Assembly (NCBI GenBank): GCA_021848165.1
Contig: JAJZMW010000092.1
Location: 1-15,578 of the forward strand
From: Thermoplasmata archaeon
Lineage (GTDB): Archaea; Thermoplasmatota; Thermoplasmata; Lutacidiplasmatales; UBA184
Length of the DNA stretch: 15,578 nucleotides
Direction: 5' to 3'
Shown: positions 7,745 through 14,317 of the stretch, in pieces
Position numbering within the stretch: the stretch's first letter is position 1
Layout: every line of letters starts with the position of its first letter
Notes under the pieces: model-generated
The model's database searches: none
Seen by the model: the letters and a program-made list of their open reading frames with translations, nothing else
What the model was told of the DNA's origin: nothing
Position numbers and translations under genes: made by a program

Positions 7745-7853
7745 CCTAGCTCGGCCAAGGCGCCAGATTCGAGATCTGGTGATGCGTATGCATCGCGGGA
7801 GTTCAAAGGGCGGTCGAGGCGAACCCTCGGCCCCGGGAACTCTCCCCCTCAGC
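7735..7853 (+). tRNA. tRNA-Ser(CGA) with an apparent T-loop intron
   Basis: All arms can be drawn. Acceptor GCTGAGG (7735-7741) pairs perfectly with CCTCAGC (7847-7853). The D stem is GCC/GGC (7744-7746, 7759-7761) with GG at 7753-7754. The anticodon stem CCAGA/TCTGG (7763-7767, 7775-7779) carries loop TTCGAGA, anticodon CGA at 7770-7772. The long variable arm GATGC-GTAT-GCATC (7781-7794) confirms a serine tRNA. The T stem GGGAG (7797-7801) is followed by TTCAA, but its partner CTCCC lies at 7842-7846, so the T-loop holds 33 extra bases. G at 7854 is the discriminator; CCA is not encoded. It overlaps the last 10 bases of the isomerase gene and the 5' part of the next ORF. It would read UCG codons. 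Confidence 0.85.
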
Positions 7854-8081
7854 GCCTCCCGTTCTCCGGTCGCCGTCGAGGTCCGGGTCGTCCGCGCGGC
7901 GGCCGTGGCGTCGACGCGCCTCGAACTTCCCGCCGGAGCGGTCGTGCGGGACGCCGTCCGGGCCGTCGGGCAGTTCGCCGAAGGATGCGCGGCGCGCATC
8001 GCCGAGAGTTCCGTTCCGATGGATCGACCGCTCCGTTCGGGCGAGATCGTCGAGCTTTGGCCGACGTTCAGCGGAGGGTAG
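7782..8081 (+). CDS. ubiquitin-like small protein (MoaD/ThiS/SAMP family), start uncertain
   Basis: The C-terminal two thirds has the beta-grasp pattern of sulfur-carrier and small archaeal modifier proteins: VEVRVVRAA as first strand, STRLELPAG as second, VRDAVRAV as helix, SGEIVELWPTFSGG at the end. The terminal Gly-Gly is the site that an E1-like enzyme adenylates to give a thiocarboxylate or a protein conjugate. It could serve molybdopterin synthesis, tRNA thiolation or protein tagging; the nearby molybdenum operon makes the first attractive but does not prove it. The start is problematic: no in-frame ATG, GTG or TTG lies between the end of the tRNA and the first strand. The open frame reaches GTG 7779, ATG 7782 and ATG 7788, all inside the tRNA; GTG 7905 would lose strand one. 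Confidence 0.72.
   Translation: MRMHRGSSKGGRGEPSAPGTLPLSASRSPVAVEVRVVRAAAVASTRLELPAGAVVRDAVRAVGQFAEGCAARIAESSVPMDRPLRSGEIVELWPTFSGG
7807..7839 (+). other. predicted tRNA intron in the T-loop (33 bases)
   Basis: Removing 33 bases restores a seven-base T-loop. Because the flanks repeat AA, the ends may be 7805-7837, 7806-7838 or 7807-7839 (all giving TTCAACT); 7808-7840 would give the common TTCAAAT. The insert folds on itself: 7812-7819 pairs with 7825-7832, with one G-U pair. A bulge-helix-bulge-like pairing is also visible: 7799-7804 with 7837-7842, bulges 7805-7807 and 7834-7836, and a central helix 7808-7811 with 7830-7833. Strict cutting of that motif would remove only 7807-7835, so the exact splice register is unresolved. 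Confidence 0.65.
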
Positions 8082-8115
8082 GATCCCGCTCCCGGGCCCC
8101 GTGCGAAGGGTCCAC

Positions 8116-8132
8116 CCGAAATACTTATATAT
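8116..8132 (+). promoter_or_regulatory. BRE and TATA box of the gar1-tfb operon
   Basis: The sequence CCGAAATACTTATATAT is the strongest promoter in the window: a purine-rich BRE-like CCGAAA followed by CTTATATAT. The TATA centre near 8128 lies 28 bases before the TTG at 8156, the expected distance for transcription beginning at or next to the start codon. Confidence 0.8.
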
Positions 8133-8155
8133 CTATCGCAAGTCGTTTATACCAC

Positions 8156-8443
8156 TTGTCGCCGGAGCGAGTCCGAACGGCATCGATCGACGCCGGCATC
8201 GTTCTCGCGGTCACTCCGAGTGGAGGGCTCACCGTCCGCGCCACGGGGCCCAACGTCGTTGCGGAAGGGACGATCGTGGCGGACCCCCGGGGTCGGTTCC
8301 GGGGGCGGGTCGCGCGCGTGGACGGGCCCGTGGCCCGCCCCTACCTGAGCGTCCGCCCGCGGCGCGCGCTCTCGGCCGAAGAGGGGCTCGCCCTCCTCGG
8401 TCGCACCTTGGTCCCCGAACGCGGCGAGCGGAGGGGTCCGTGA
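8156..8443 (+). CDS. gar1: H/ACA ribonucleoprotein subunit Gar1
   Basis: This small basic protein of 95 residues has the archaeal Gar1 pattern: an N-terminal beta strand with G-V-L (DAGIVLAVTPSGGLTVRA), a strand pair around GTIVADP, and the hallmark GRVARVDGPVARPYLSVRP, where the family has G-x-V-x-D-x-x-G-P-V-x-x-P-Y. Gar1 binds Cbf5 in the H/ACA complex and helps turn over substrate RNA during guided pseudouridylation of rRNA. There is no in-frame ATG or GTG after the promoter; TTG at 8156 sits at the predicted transcription start and gives a family-length protein, so a leaderless TTG start is inferred. The stop overlaps the tfb start by four bases (GTGA), indicating translational coupling, as in other archaea where gar1 and tfb are adjacent. 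Confidence 0.85.
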   Translation: MSPERVRTASIDAGIVLAVTPSGGLTVRATGPNVVAEGTIVADPRGRFRGRVARVDGPVARPYLSVRPRRALSAEEGLALLGRTLVPERGERRGP

Positions 8444-9420
8444 GCGGGACGGCGATCGACAAACCCGCGGCGTCGCGGACCGAGAAGGCGAACGGAAAGC
8501 CCCAGGACGTCGTCACCGCCACGCGCTGCACCAACTGCGGCTCGAACCACCTTACCCGGGACTATGAGCGCGGCGAGCTCGTCTGCGACGAGTGCGGCCT
8601 CGTCCTCGAGGAATCGATGATCGACCAGGGGCCGGAGTGGCGGGCGTTCGACGCCGAGCAGGGCGAGAAGCGCGCCCGGACCGGGGCCCCCACGACGCTC
8701 ACCATGCACGACAAGGGGCTCACGACCGAGATCGGGTGGCGCAATCGCGACCCGTTCGGGAAGTCGATCCCGACCCGGAACCGCGCCACGCTCTACCGGC
8801 TGCGCAAGTGGCAGCGTCGCATCCGCGTGTCGAACGCCACGGAGCGGAACCTCTCGTTCGCCCTCGCGGAGCTCGACCGGATCGCGTCGAGCCTCGGCCT
8901 CCCGCGGAACGTGAAGGAAACGGCGGCGATGATCTACCGCAAGGCGGTCGGTCGGAACCTGATCCGCGGACGATCGATCGAGGGCGTGGTCGCCGCCTCC
9001 TTGTACGGGAGCTGCCGGCAATGCAACGTGCCCCGCACGCTGGACGAGATCGCCTCCAAGTCCCGGATCGGACGCAAGGAGATCGGGCGGACCTACCGGT
9101 TCATGACCCGCGAGCTCCAACTGAAGCTCCTGCCGACGAAGCCGCAGGATTACATCCAGCGCTTCTGCTCCGAGCTCAAGCTCAAGGGAGAGATCCAGAG
9201 CCGCGCCAACGAGATCCTCAAGGCGGCGACCGAGCACGAGCTCACCAGCGGCCGCGGGCCGACCGGGGTGGCCGCCGCCGCCATCTACATCGCGAGCGTC
9301 CAGGCCGGAGAGCGTCGGACGCAGCGCGAGGTCGCCGAGGTGGCGGGCGTGACGGAGGTCACGATCCGCAACCGCTACAAGGAGCTCACCGACAAACTTG
9401 GGCTCCGCGTGATGCTCTAG
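8440..9420 (+). CDS. tfb: transcription initiation factor IIB (TFB)
   Basis: The 326-residue protein is a full-length archaeal TFB, which bridges TBP on the TATA/BRE promoter with RNA polymerase. The N-terminal zinc ribbon has C30, C33, C49 and C52 (CTNC and CDEC). The B-reader and linker region follows (GPEWRAF, then LTTEIGWRNRDPFGK). Two cyclin-like repeats lie at about 125-215 and 225-320; the second ends with the helix-turn-helix that reads the BRE (REVAEVAGVTEVTIRNRYKEL). The GTG start overlaps the Gar1 stop by four bases; an in-frame extension upstream passes through gar1 and is not a real N-terminus. Transcription is from the BRE/TATA promoter before gar1. Nothing essential seems to be missing. 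Confidence 0.96.
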   Translation: MSGTAIDKPAASRTEKANGKPQDVVTATRCTNCGSNHLTRDYERGELVCDECGLVLEESMIDQGPEWRAFDAEQGEKRARTGAPTTLTMHDKGLTTEIGWRNRDPFGKSIPTRNRATLYRLRKWQRRIRVSNATERNLSFALAELDRIASSLGLPRNVKETAAMIYRKAVGRNLIRGRSIEGVVAASLYGSCRQCNVPRTLDEIASKSRIGRKEIGRTYRFMTRELQLKLLPTKPQDYIQRFCSELKLKGEIQSRANEILKAATEHELTSGRGPTGVAAAAIYIASVQAGERRTQREVAEVAGVTEVTIRNRYKELTDKLGLRVML

Positions 9421-9464
9421 CCCCTCGGGCGCATCGTCATGAGCCGGCGCGCTTCGCCCGGGCC

Positions 9465-10073
9465 GTGACCCTCCGCATCGCGATCCTCGTCTCGGGCGAG
9501 GGGACGACGCTGACCCGGTTGGTCGACGGTTGGGACGCGCGTGGCGCTCGGCCCGCCGAGATCGTCCTGGTCGTGGCGGACCGCCCGGGGATCGGGGCGA
9601 TCGACCGCGCGCGGGAGCGACACCTTCGCGTCGAGCTCCTTCCCCGTCGCCCCGCGGGCGAACGAGAGGCCTGGGCGACGGACCTCTCGACGCTCCTCCG
9701 CGCCGCCCGCGTCGACCTCGCGGTCCTCGCCGGGTTCCTCTCGATCCTGCCCCCGAAGTGGGTCGAGGAGTGGCGCGGCCGGGCGATCAACCTGCACCCC
9801 TCCCTCCTCCCCCGGTACGGCGGACGGGGAATGCACGGCCGCCGGGTCCACGAGGCGGTGCTCGCGGCGCACGAGACCGAGACCGGCGTGACGGTGCATC
9901 TGGTGACCGGCGACGTCGACGGGGGACCGCCGCTCGAGGTCCGCCGCCTGCCGATCGCCCCCGACGAGACCCCCGAGACGCTGCGGGCCCGCCTCGCCCC
10001 GCTCGAGGTCGATGCCCTCGACCGGACGATCCGTCGGTTCGCGAGCGGGGAACTCCCGCTCCCCTACCGGTGA
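9465..10073 (+). CDS. purN: phosphoribosylglycinamide formyltransferase (PurN-type)
   Basis: The 202-residue protein has the PurN fold: a Rossmann start (MTLRIAILVSGEGTTL, where relatives have SGxGSNL), then FLSILPPKWV, the catalytic block GRAINLHPSLLPRYGG with N109 and H111, and HLVTGDVDGGPPL with D152. These correspond to N106, H108 and D144 of the Escherichia coli enzyme. It transfers a formyl group from 10-formyltetrahydrofolate to GAR in purine synthesis. The GTG start lies 44 bases after tfb and no strong promoter is seen between, so it is probably read with gar1-tfb. Its end overlaps the convergent ParB-like gene by 10 bases. A different formyl-transfer substrate is possible but less likely. 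Confidence 0.88.
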   Translation: MTLRIAILVSGEGTTLTRLVDGWDARGARPAEIVLVVADRPGIGAIDRARERHLRVELLPRRPAGEREAWATDLSTLLRAARVDLAVLAGFLSILPPKWVEEWRGRAINLHPSLLPRYGGRGMHGRRVHEAVLAAHETETGVTVHLVTGDVDGGPPLEVRRLPIAPDETPETLRARLAPLEVDALDRTIRRFASGELPLPYR

Positions 10074-10531
10074 GAGGACGATCGCTTCGCGCCCGAACCG
10101 CCCGTCGTCCGGGCGGCGGGAGCCGATGGGGCCAAGAGTTCGGAGAGCGGGACCGACCGCGGCGGCAGCTCGTGGAGGATCCGGTGGCGGGTCGTCTTGA
10201 TCGGGAAGAGGCGACCTTCTCGCGCGCGCTGGACGACCTCGTCCTTCGAGATCGACGGGCCGCGGGACCATCGGTCCAACAGCACGCGCTCATCGTCCCG
10301 ATAGGCAAAGAGCCACGCGGGGACCCGGCGGGCGCCGAGGCGCTCGAGGGCCCGGAACCGGTGGTGGCCGTTGAGGATGGTCATCGTCGGAGCGTCGACC
10401 CAGATCGGCTCGGCGAAGACCCCGCTCGTGCGGATCTCGCGCACGAGGCGGTCGACCGTCGCGTCGTCCACCGTCTCGTGGGCCCGCAGCTCGCGCATCG
10501 GCACGAGGCGAAAGCGGGGGGCGTCGCTCAC
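10064..10531 (-). CDS. ParB/SbnI-like protein, possible free-serine kinase relative
   Basis: This 155-residue protein has the ParB/sulfiredoxin-type nucleotide-binding core: residues 8-22 (RLVPMRELRAHETVD), IWVDAPTMTILNGHHRFRAL (43-62), then VPAWLFAYRDDERVLLDRW. The NGHHR motif and the later KTTRH (112-116) resemble SbnI and archaeal SerK, which phosphorylate free L-serine rather than bind centromeres. E19 in the HET context may match the catalytic glutamate of those kinases. There is no helix-turn-helix after the core, so a plasmid-partition role is unlikely. It is shorter than SerK and ends in a basic, probably disordered tail. Its GTG start overlaps the stop of the FAD subunit gene by four bases (GTGA), so it is the last gene of the molybdenum operon. 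Confidence 0.7.
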   Translation of the reverse strand: MSDAPRFRLVPMRELRAHETVDDATVDRLVREIRTSGVFAEPIWVDAPTMTILNGHHRFRALERLGARRVPAWLFAYRDDERVLLDRWSRGPSISKDEVVQRAREGRLFPIKTTRHRILHELPPRSVPLSELLAPSAPAARTTGGSGAKRSSSHR

Positions 10532-11514
10532 GGGACCGCCGTCGCTCCGACGACCTCGGTGAGGGCCCGGCGCACGTAGACCCCGACCATCCGACGGCGG
10601 TAGTCGGGGGGGAGGAAGGTGTTGTGGACCGGCCGCACGGCGGCTTGGACCGCCGCGGCGAGCTCGCGCCTGCGGGGGCCGTCCAGGGGCGCGCCCTCGA
10701 GGGGCGTCGTCAGCTCGTCAAAGCGGCGCGGGCACGTCTCGATCCCTCCGAGGGCGATGCGAAGTTCCGTCGCGCGGCCGTCCACGATGCGAGCGGCGAC
10801 CGCGACGCCGAGCTCGGGGAAGTCGAACGACGGGCGGACGCGGAGCTTAGAGTACGTCGCCGAACGCTCCCGGGCGGCCGGGGGAAGGAGAACGGAGGTC
10901 AGGATCTCCCCGGGGCGGAGGTGGGTACGACGGATCCCGTCGCCGGCCCGGTCGTAGAGGTCGAGGAGCGGGATCGTCCGGCGGCCCCCGGGCCCGGCGA
11001 GCTCGACCTCGGCGTCGAGCACCGCCAGGGCGGGCGCCAGATCCCCGCTAAAGGTCGCGTAGCAGCGTTCTTTCTGCGGCACCACATGGCAGCGGTCGCC
11101 GTCCGCTTTGAGACAGTAGCCGAGGCTCGCCCGCCAGAACTCGCTCTGGTTGAAGAAGAAGCATCGCGTTTCGAGCAGGAGGTTGCCCCCCAGCGTGGCC
11201 GATGCGCGGACGAGCGGCGTCGCGATCTCCCGCAGCGCCCGCGCCACACCGGGGTAGCGGCCCACGAAGTCGGCGTCCCGCTCGAGGTCGCCGAGCCGGA
11301 CCATCGCGCCGACGCGGGCGCCGTCGCGCCGCGCGAGCTCGGGGATCCGATCGAGGGAGATGAGCGTCGGCCGAAGGTTGAGGTGCATCTTGTAGTTCGG
11401 GAGCAGGTCCGTTCCCCCGGCGAGATAGTCGGCGCCCGCGGGGCGCTCGGCGTAGAGCCGGTGGGCCTCTTCGACGGTCGTGGGGCGGTGGAGTTCGAAC
11501 GGATCGAGGTGCAC
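10528..11514 (-). CDS. FAD subunit of molybdenum hydroxylase, 4-hydroxybenzoyl-CoA reductase beta type
   Basis: The 328-residue protein has the FAD-binding signatures of CoxM/HcrB proteins: AGGTDLL (32-38) and ATLGGNLL (106-113). Directly after the second is an insertion, residues about 115-152, with C118, C134, C142 and C151 and the words FFNQSEFWRA and GYCLKADGDRCHVVPQ. As I recall them, the four cysteines that hold the extra [4Fe-4S] cluster in Thauera HcrB have the same spacing (16, 8 and 9). Ordinary CoxM and xanthine dehydrogenase FAD subunits lack this loop. The subunit would pass electrons between the FeS subunit and an external donor or acceptor. The GTG start overlaps the preceding stop by one base (TAGTG). 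Substrate is inferred, not shown. Confidence 0.86.
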   Translation of the reverse strand: MHLDPFELHRPTTVEEAHRLYAERPAGADYLAGGTDLLPNYKMHLNLRPTLISLDRIPELARRDGARVGAMVRLGDLERDADFVGRYPGVARALREIATPLVRASATLGGNLLLETRCFFFNQSEFWRASLGYCLKADGDRCHVVPQKERCYATFSGDLAPALAVLDAEVELAGPGGRRTIPLLDLYDRAGDGIRRTHLRPGEILTSVLLPPAARERSATYSKLRVRPSFDFPELGVAVAARIVDGRATELRIALGGIETCPRRFDELTTPLEGAPLDGPRRRELAAAVQAAVRPVHNTFLPPDYRRRMVGVYVRRALTEVVGATAVP

Positions 11515-13844
11515 TACCCCACCCCCTTCCACGACCGGTGCTCGGTGCGTCGCCGCGCGATCCCGCGTTCGAGCCGATCGGGCGTGACCGGGAGTTCGTA
11601 GCACCGGACGCCGACGGCGTCGTAGATCGCGTTGGCCACGGCCGGGAGCGTCGCGACGAGCGGGCCCTCCCCCGCTTCCTTCGCGCCGAACGGGCCCTCG
11701 GGATCGTCCTCTCCCACGAGGAGGACCTCGACCTCCGGCATCTGGGCGGGGGTGAGGATCTTGTAATCGAGGAGCGCCGGGTTCATCAAGCGGGCCCCCC
11801 GGTAGTTCATCGACTCCCCCAGCAGCTGCCCGAGCCCCATGTGGATCGACCCCTCGATCTGCCCCTCCACCGCCAGTCGATTGAGGGGGCGGCCGCAATC
11901 GAAGGCGGCCCAGACCTTGCGGACCGAAACCTCTCCGGTCTCGGGATCGACGCCGGCGCGCGCGACGTACGCCGCGAACGAGTACGCGGGCGCCGTCCCG
12001 GCGCGGGCCCCCTTGTACGACCCGCCCATCTTGGGGCTCCGGTAGGCCCCGCTCGCGGTGAGCGCCCCCTCGGTCCGCATCGCGGCGTGCAGGGCGTCCA
12101 GGAACGGCACGGAGCGCTCGGACGGCGAGGAGGTCTCGAACCGTTCGTGGCCGACCCGTACCTCCCCGGGGGAGCACGCGAGGAGCTCGGCCGCCGCCCG
12201 AACGAGGGTGTCGCGGAGCCGCTCCGCGGCCTGTCGGGCGGCGTTCCCCATCATGAAGGTCACGCGGCTCGAGTAGCTGCCGAGATCGATCGGGCTGACG
12301 TCGGAGTCGACCCGCTGGACGTGCACGCGTTCGAGATCGACGCCGAGGACCTCGGCGACGATCGCGGCGAGGAGCGTGTTCGATCCCTGCCCGATGTCGG
12401 CCTGCATCGAGTGCACCGCGATGCCGCCGTCCATGTCGACCTTCAGATGGACGGTCGACTGCGGAATGTCCGGGGCGAAGTGGATGGGGCTGTTCGATCC
12501 CGAGATGTAGAATCCGCAGCCCAGACCGATCCCTTCCCCGTACGGGAGCCGCGGGCGGACCGCGTCCCACTCGCTCGCGCGGCGGACCGCCTCCAGGCAC
12601 CGGAGGAACGAGGTGGACGTGATGCGGAACTGGTTCACCGTCGTCGAGTTCGGCGCCAGCGCGTTGCGCACCCGCAGGTCGAACGGATCGATGCCGATCC
12701 TCTCGGCCAGCTCGTCCAGGCCGACCTCGATCGAATAGCGAAGGTTGGTCCCACCGTGGGCCCGCATCGCCCCCGACGGAGGTCGGTTGGTGTAGACACG
12801 TCGACCGTGGTAGCGGAAGTTGTCGACACGATACGGCCCCATCGCGAGGACGCCGTTGTAATAGGTGGTCACCGTACCGAACGAGCTCCACGCGCCCCCT
12901 TCGATGAGCGCCCGGATGTCGTAGGCCAAGAGCTGGCCGTCCCGATCGGCGGCGATGCGCACGTCGTTCTCCGTCGGATGGCGGCCGTGGTTGGTGTAGA
13001 ACACGTCCTCCCGATCGAGGAGCATCCGCACCGGCCGGCCGGTCTCGAGCGCCAGCGCGGCGCAGGCGATCTCGTGCGGGAGCGGGTCCGACTTTCCTCC
13101 GAACCCACCCCCGACCTCGGGCTTCACGACGCGAATGCGATGCATCGGGATCCCGAGAACCTCGCTGAGCGCCCGATGCAGGTAATGCGGGACCTGCGTC
13201 GCGCTCGTCACGGTGAGACGTCCGTCCGGCGTCGCCTCGGCGATCGTGACCAACGGTTCGGTGAAGGCGTGCGTGACGCCGCTGAAGCGACCTTGGACCC
13301 GCACGGTGTGCGCGGCGTGCGCGAAGGCGCCGTCGACATCCCCGAAGTTCTGGAGGACCTCCTTTTGGACGTTCGACCCCCGCAGCCCCCGCGCGTGGAT
13401 CGGGTCGGTCACGGGGTCGACGCCGACGCGGGGGTCGGAGTGCTCGCGCAGTGGCTCGACGTCGAAGCGGATCGCCGCGAGGGCCCGCTCCGCGGTCGCT
13501 TCGTCGACCGCGGCGACCGCGGCGACGATGTCGCCGATGTAGCGGGCCCGCTCCACGGCGATCGCCGTCTCGTCGTGGGTGATCGGAAGGACGCCGAACG
13601 GCGTCGGATACTTGTCGCCGGTCAGGACGGCGACGACGCCGGGGATCTCCCGGGCCGCGCGGAGGTCGACGGAGCGGATCCGCGCGTGCGCCCACGGGCT
13701 CCGCAACAGCCGACCGACGAGCATGCCGGGGCGGCGGAGATCGTCGGTGTACTCGGCCCGGCCCGTCACTTTGAGAGGTCCGTCGACGTACGGGATGCGG
13801 CCGCCGAGCAAGCGATAGGCCGGAGGCGGTCCGGGCGAGACCAT
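11514..13844 (-). CDS. molybdopterin-binding large subunit, xanthine dehydrogenase/HcrA family
   Basis: The 776-residue protein is a complete molybdenum hydroxylase large subunit. GGRIPYVDGPLKVTGRAEYT (14-33) is the conserved start. Cofactor-binding blocks are VGGGFGGK (244-251), GAMRAHGGTN (358-367), GQGSNT (485-490) and GPFGAKEAGEG (717-727), where E723 is the expected catalytic glutamate. The CO dehydrogenase signature loop with its copper-binding cysteine (AYRCSFR) is absent: the equivalent segment is SGAMRAHGG. The length agrees with HcrA, about 770 residues. Together with the four-cysteine FAD subunit this suggests an aromatic acyl-CoA reductase or a related dehydrogenase. The ATG overlaps the 2Fe-2S subunit stop by one base (TGATG). 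No twin-arginine signal is seen, so the enzyme is probably cytoplasmic. Confidence 0.92.
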   Translation of the reverse strand: MVSPGPPPAYRLLGGRIPYVDGPLKVTGRAEYTDDLRRPGMLVGRLLRSPWAHARIRSVDLRAAREIPGVVAVLTGDKYPTPFGVLPITHDETAIAVERARYIGDIVAAVAAVDEATAERALAAIRFDVEPLREHSDPRVGVDPVTDPIHARGLRGSNVQKEVLQNFGDVDGAFAHAAHTVRVQGRFSGVTHAFTEPLVTIAEATPDGRLTVTSATQVPHYLHRALSEVLGIPMHRIRVVKPEVGGGFGGKSDPLPHEIACAALALETGRPVRMLLDREDVFYTNHGRHPTENDVRIAADRDGQLLAYDIRALIEGGAWSSFGTVTTYYNGVLAMGPYRVDNFRYHGRRVYTNRPPSGAMRAHGGTNLRYSIEVGLDELAERIGIDPFDLRVRNALAPNSTTVNQFRITSTSFLRCLEAVRRASEWDAVRPRLPYGEGIGLGCGFYISGSNSPIHFAPDIPQSTVHLKVDMDGGIAVHSMQADIGQGSNTLLAAIVAEVLGVDLERVHVQRVDSDVSPIDLGSYSSRVTFMMGNAARQAAERLRDTLVRAAAELLACSPGEVRVGHERFETSSPSERSVPFLDALHAAMRTEGALTASGAYRSPKMGGSYKGARAGTAPAYSFAAYVARAGVDPETGEVSVRKVWAAFDCGRPLNRLAVEGQIEGSIHMGLGQLLGESMNYRGARLMNPALLDYKILTPAQMPEVEVLLVGEDDPEGPFGAKEAGEGPLVATLPAVANAIYDAVGVRCYELPVTPDRLERGIARRRTEHRSWKGVG

Positions 13845-14317
13845 CAGGGCGCTCCGGTGGAGGCCGCCTCGATCGCTTCGATGATCTTCGTGTAGCCGGT
13901 GCAGCGGCACAGGTTCCCGCTGATCGCGCGGACGATCTCGTCGCGCGTGGGTCGGGGATTCTCGCGCAGGAGGGCGGTCGCCGTCAGGAGGAAGCCGGGC
14001 GTGCAAAAACCGCACTGCGTCGCTCCGTGCTCGACGAACGCGCGCTGGACCGGCGTGAGGCCCCCGGGGGGAGCGAGGCCCTCGATCGTCGTGATCGTGC
14101 GCCCCTCGACGAGGCGCGCGAGGGTCAAGCAGCTGAGCGTCGGTCGTCCATCGAGAAGGACCGTGCAGCAACCGCACGTCCCCAGGTCGCACCCACGCTT
14201 CGTGCCGACCAGGCCCAGGTCGTCCCGAAGGAGATCGAGGAGCACCCGCTCGGCCGGAGCCACCGTGGCCACCGGGAGACCGTTGATCGTGAGCTTAAGC
14301 GGAGCGGGGGACGACAT
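13844..14317 (-). CDS. [2Fe-2S] small subunit of molybdenum hydroxylase
   Basis: The 157-residue protein carries two 2Fe-2S sites. The plant-ferredoxin-like N-terminal domain has C43, C48, C51 and C63 (GCDLGTCGCCTVLLDG); the helical second domain has C102, C105, C137 and C139 (QCGFCTPG and LCRCTGY). Q101 is the residue that usually contacts the molybdopterin. It conducts electrons between the molybdenum site and FAD. Two starts are possible: ATG 14344 or ATG 14317. The latter is preferred because GAGGT lies nine bases before it and the protein then begins as relatives do; it overlaps the end of xdhC by 23 bases (50 for the longer form). Family assignment is secure; HcrC and CoxS cannot be told apart by this subunit alone. 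Confidence 0.93.
   Translation of the reverse strand: MSSPAPLKLTINGLPVATVAPAERVLLDLLRDDLGLVGTKRGCDLGTCGCCTVLLDGRPTLSCLTLARLVEGRTITTIEGLAPPGGLTPVQRAFVEHGATQCGFCTPGFLLTATALLRENPRPTRDEIVRAISGNLCRCTGYTKIIEAIEAASTGAP

Noticed and set aside
7815..7829. Hairpin after the tRNA T stem as a transcription terminator
   Set aside because: It lies within the tRNA between the two halves of the T stem, has no following T-run, and is better explained as intron structure.
5009..7999. Minus-strand open frame of 996 codons
   Set aside because: Only its last 157 codons (EVE domain) are real; the rest is antisense to the glycosyltransferase and isomerase genes.
10064..10531. Plasmid or chromosome partition protein ParB
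   Set aside because: No helix-turn-helix and no parA neighbour; the core motifs fit SerK/SbnI-like proteins better.
10528..13695. A single 1055-codon fused FAD protein
   Set aside because: Only the part from GTG 11514 matches an FAD subunit; upstream codons are an out-of-frame reading of the large subunit.
11514..13844. Aerobic CO dehydrogenase large subunit
   Set aside because: The characteristic AYRCSFR loop with the copper-binding cysteine is missing, and the FAD subunit has the four-cysteine insertion.
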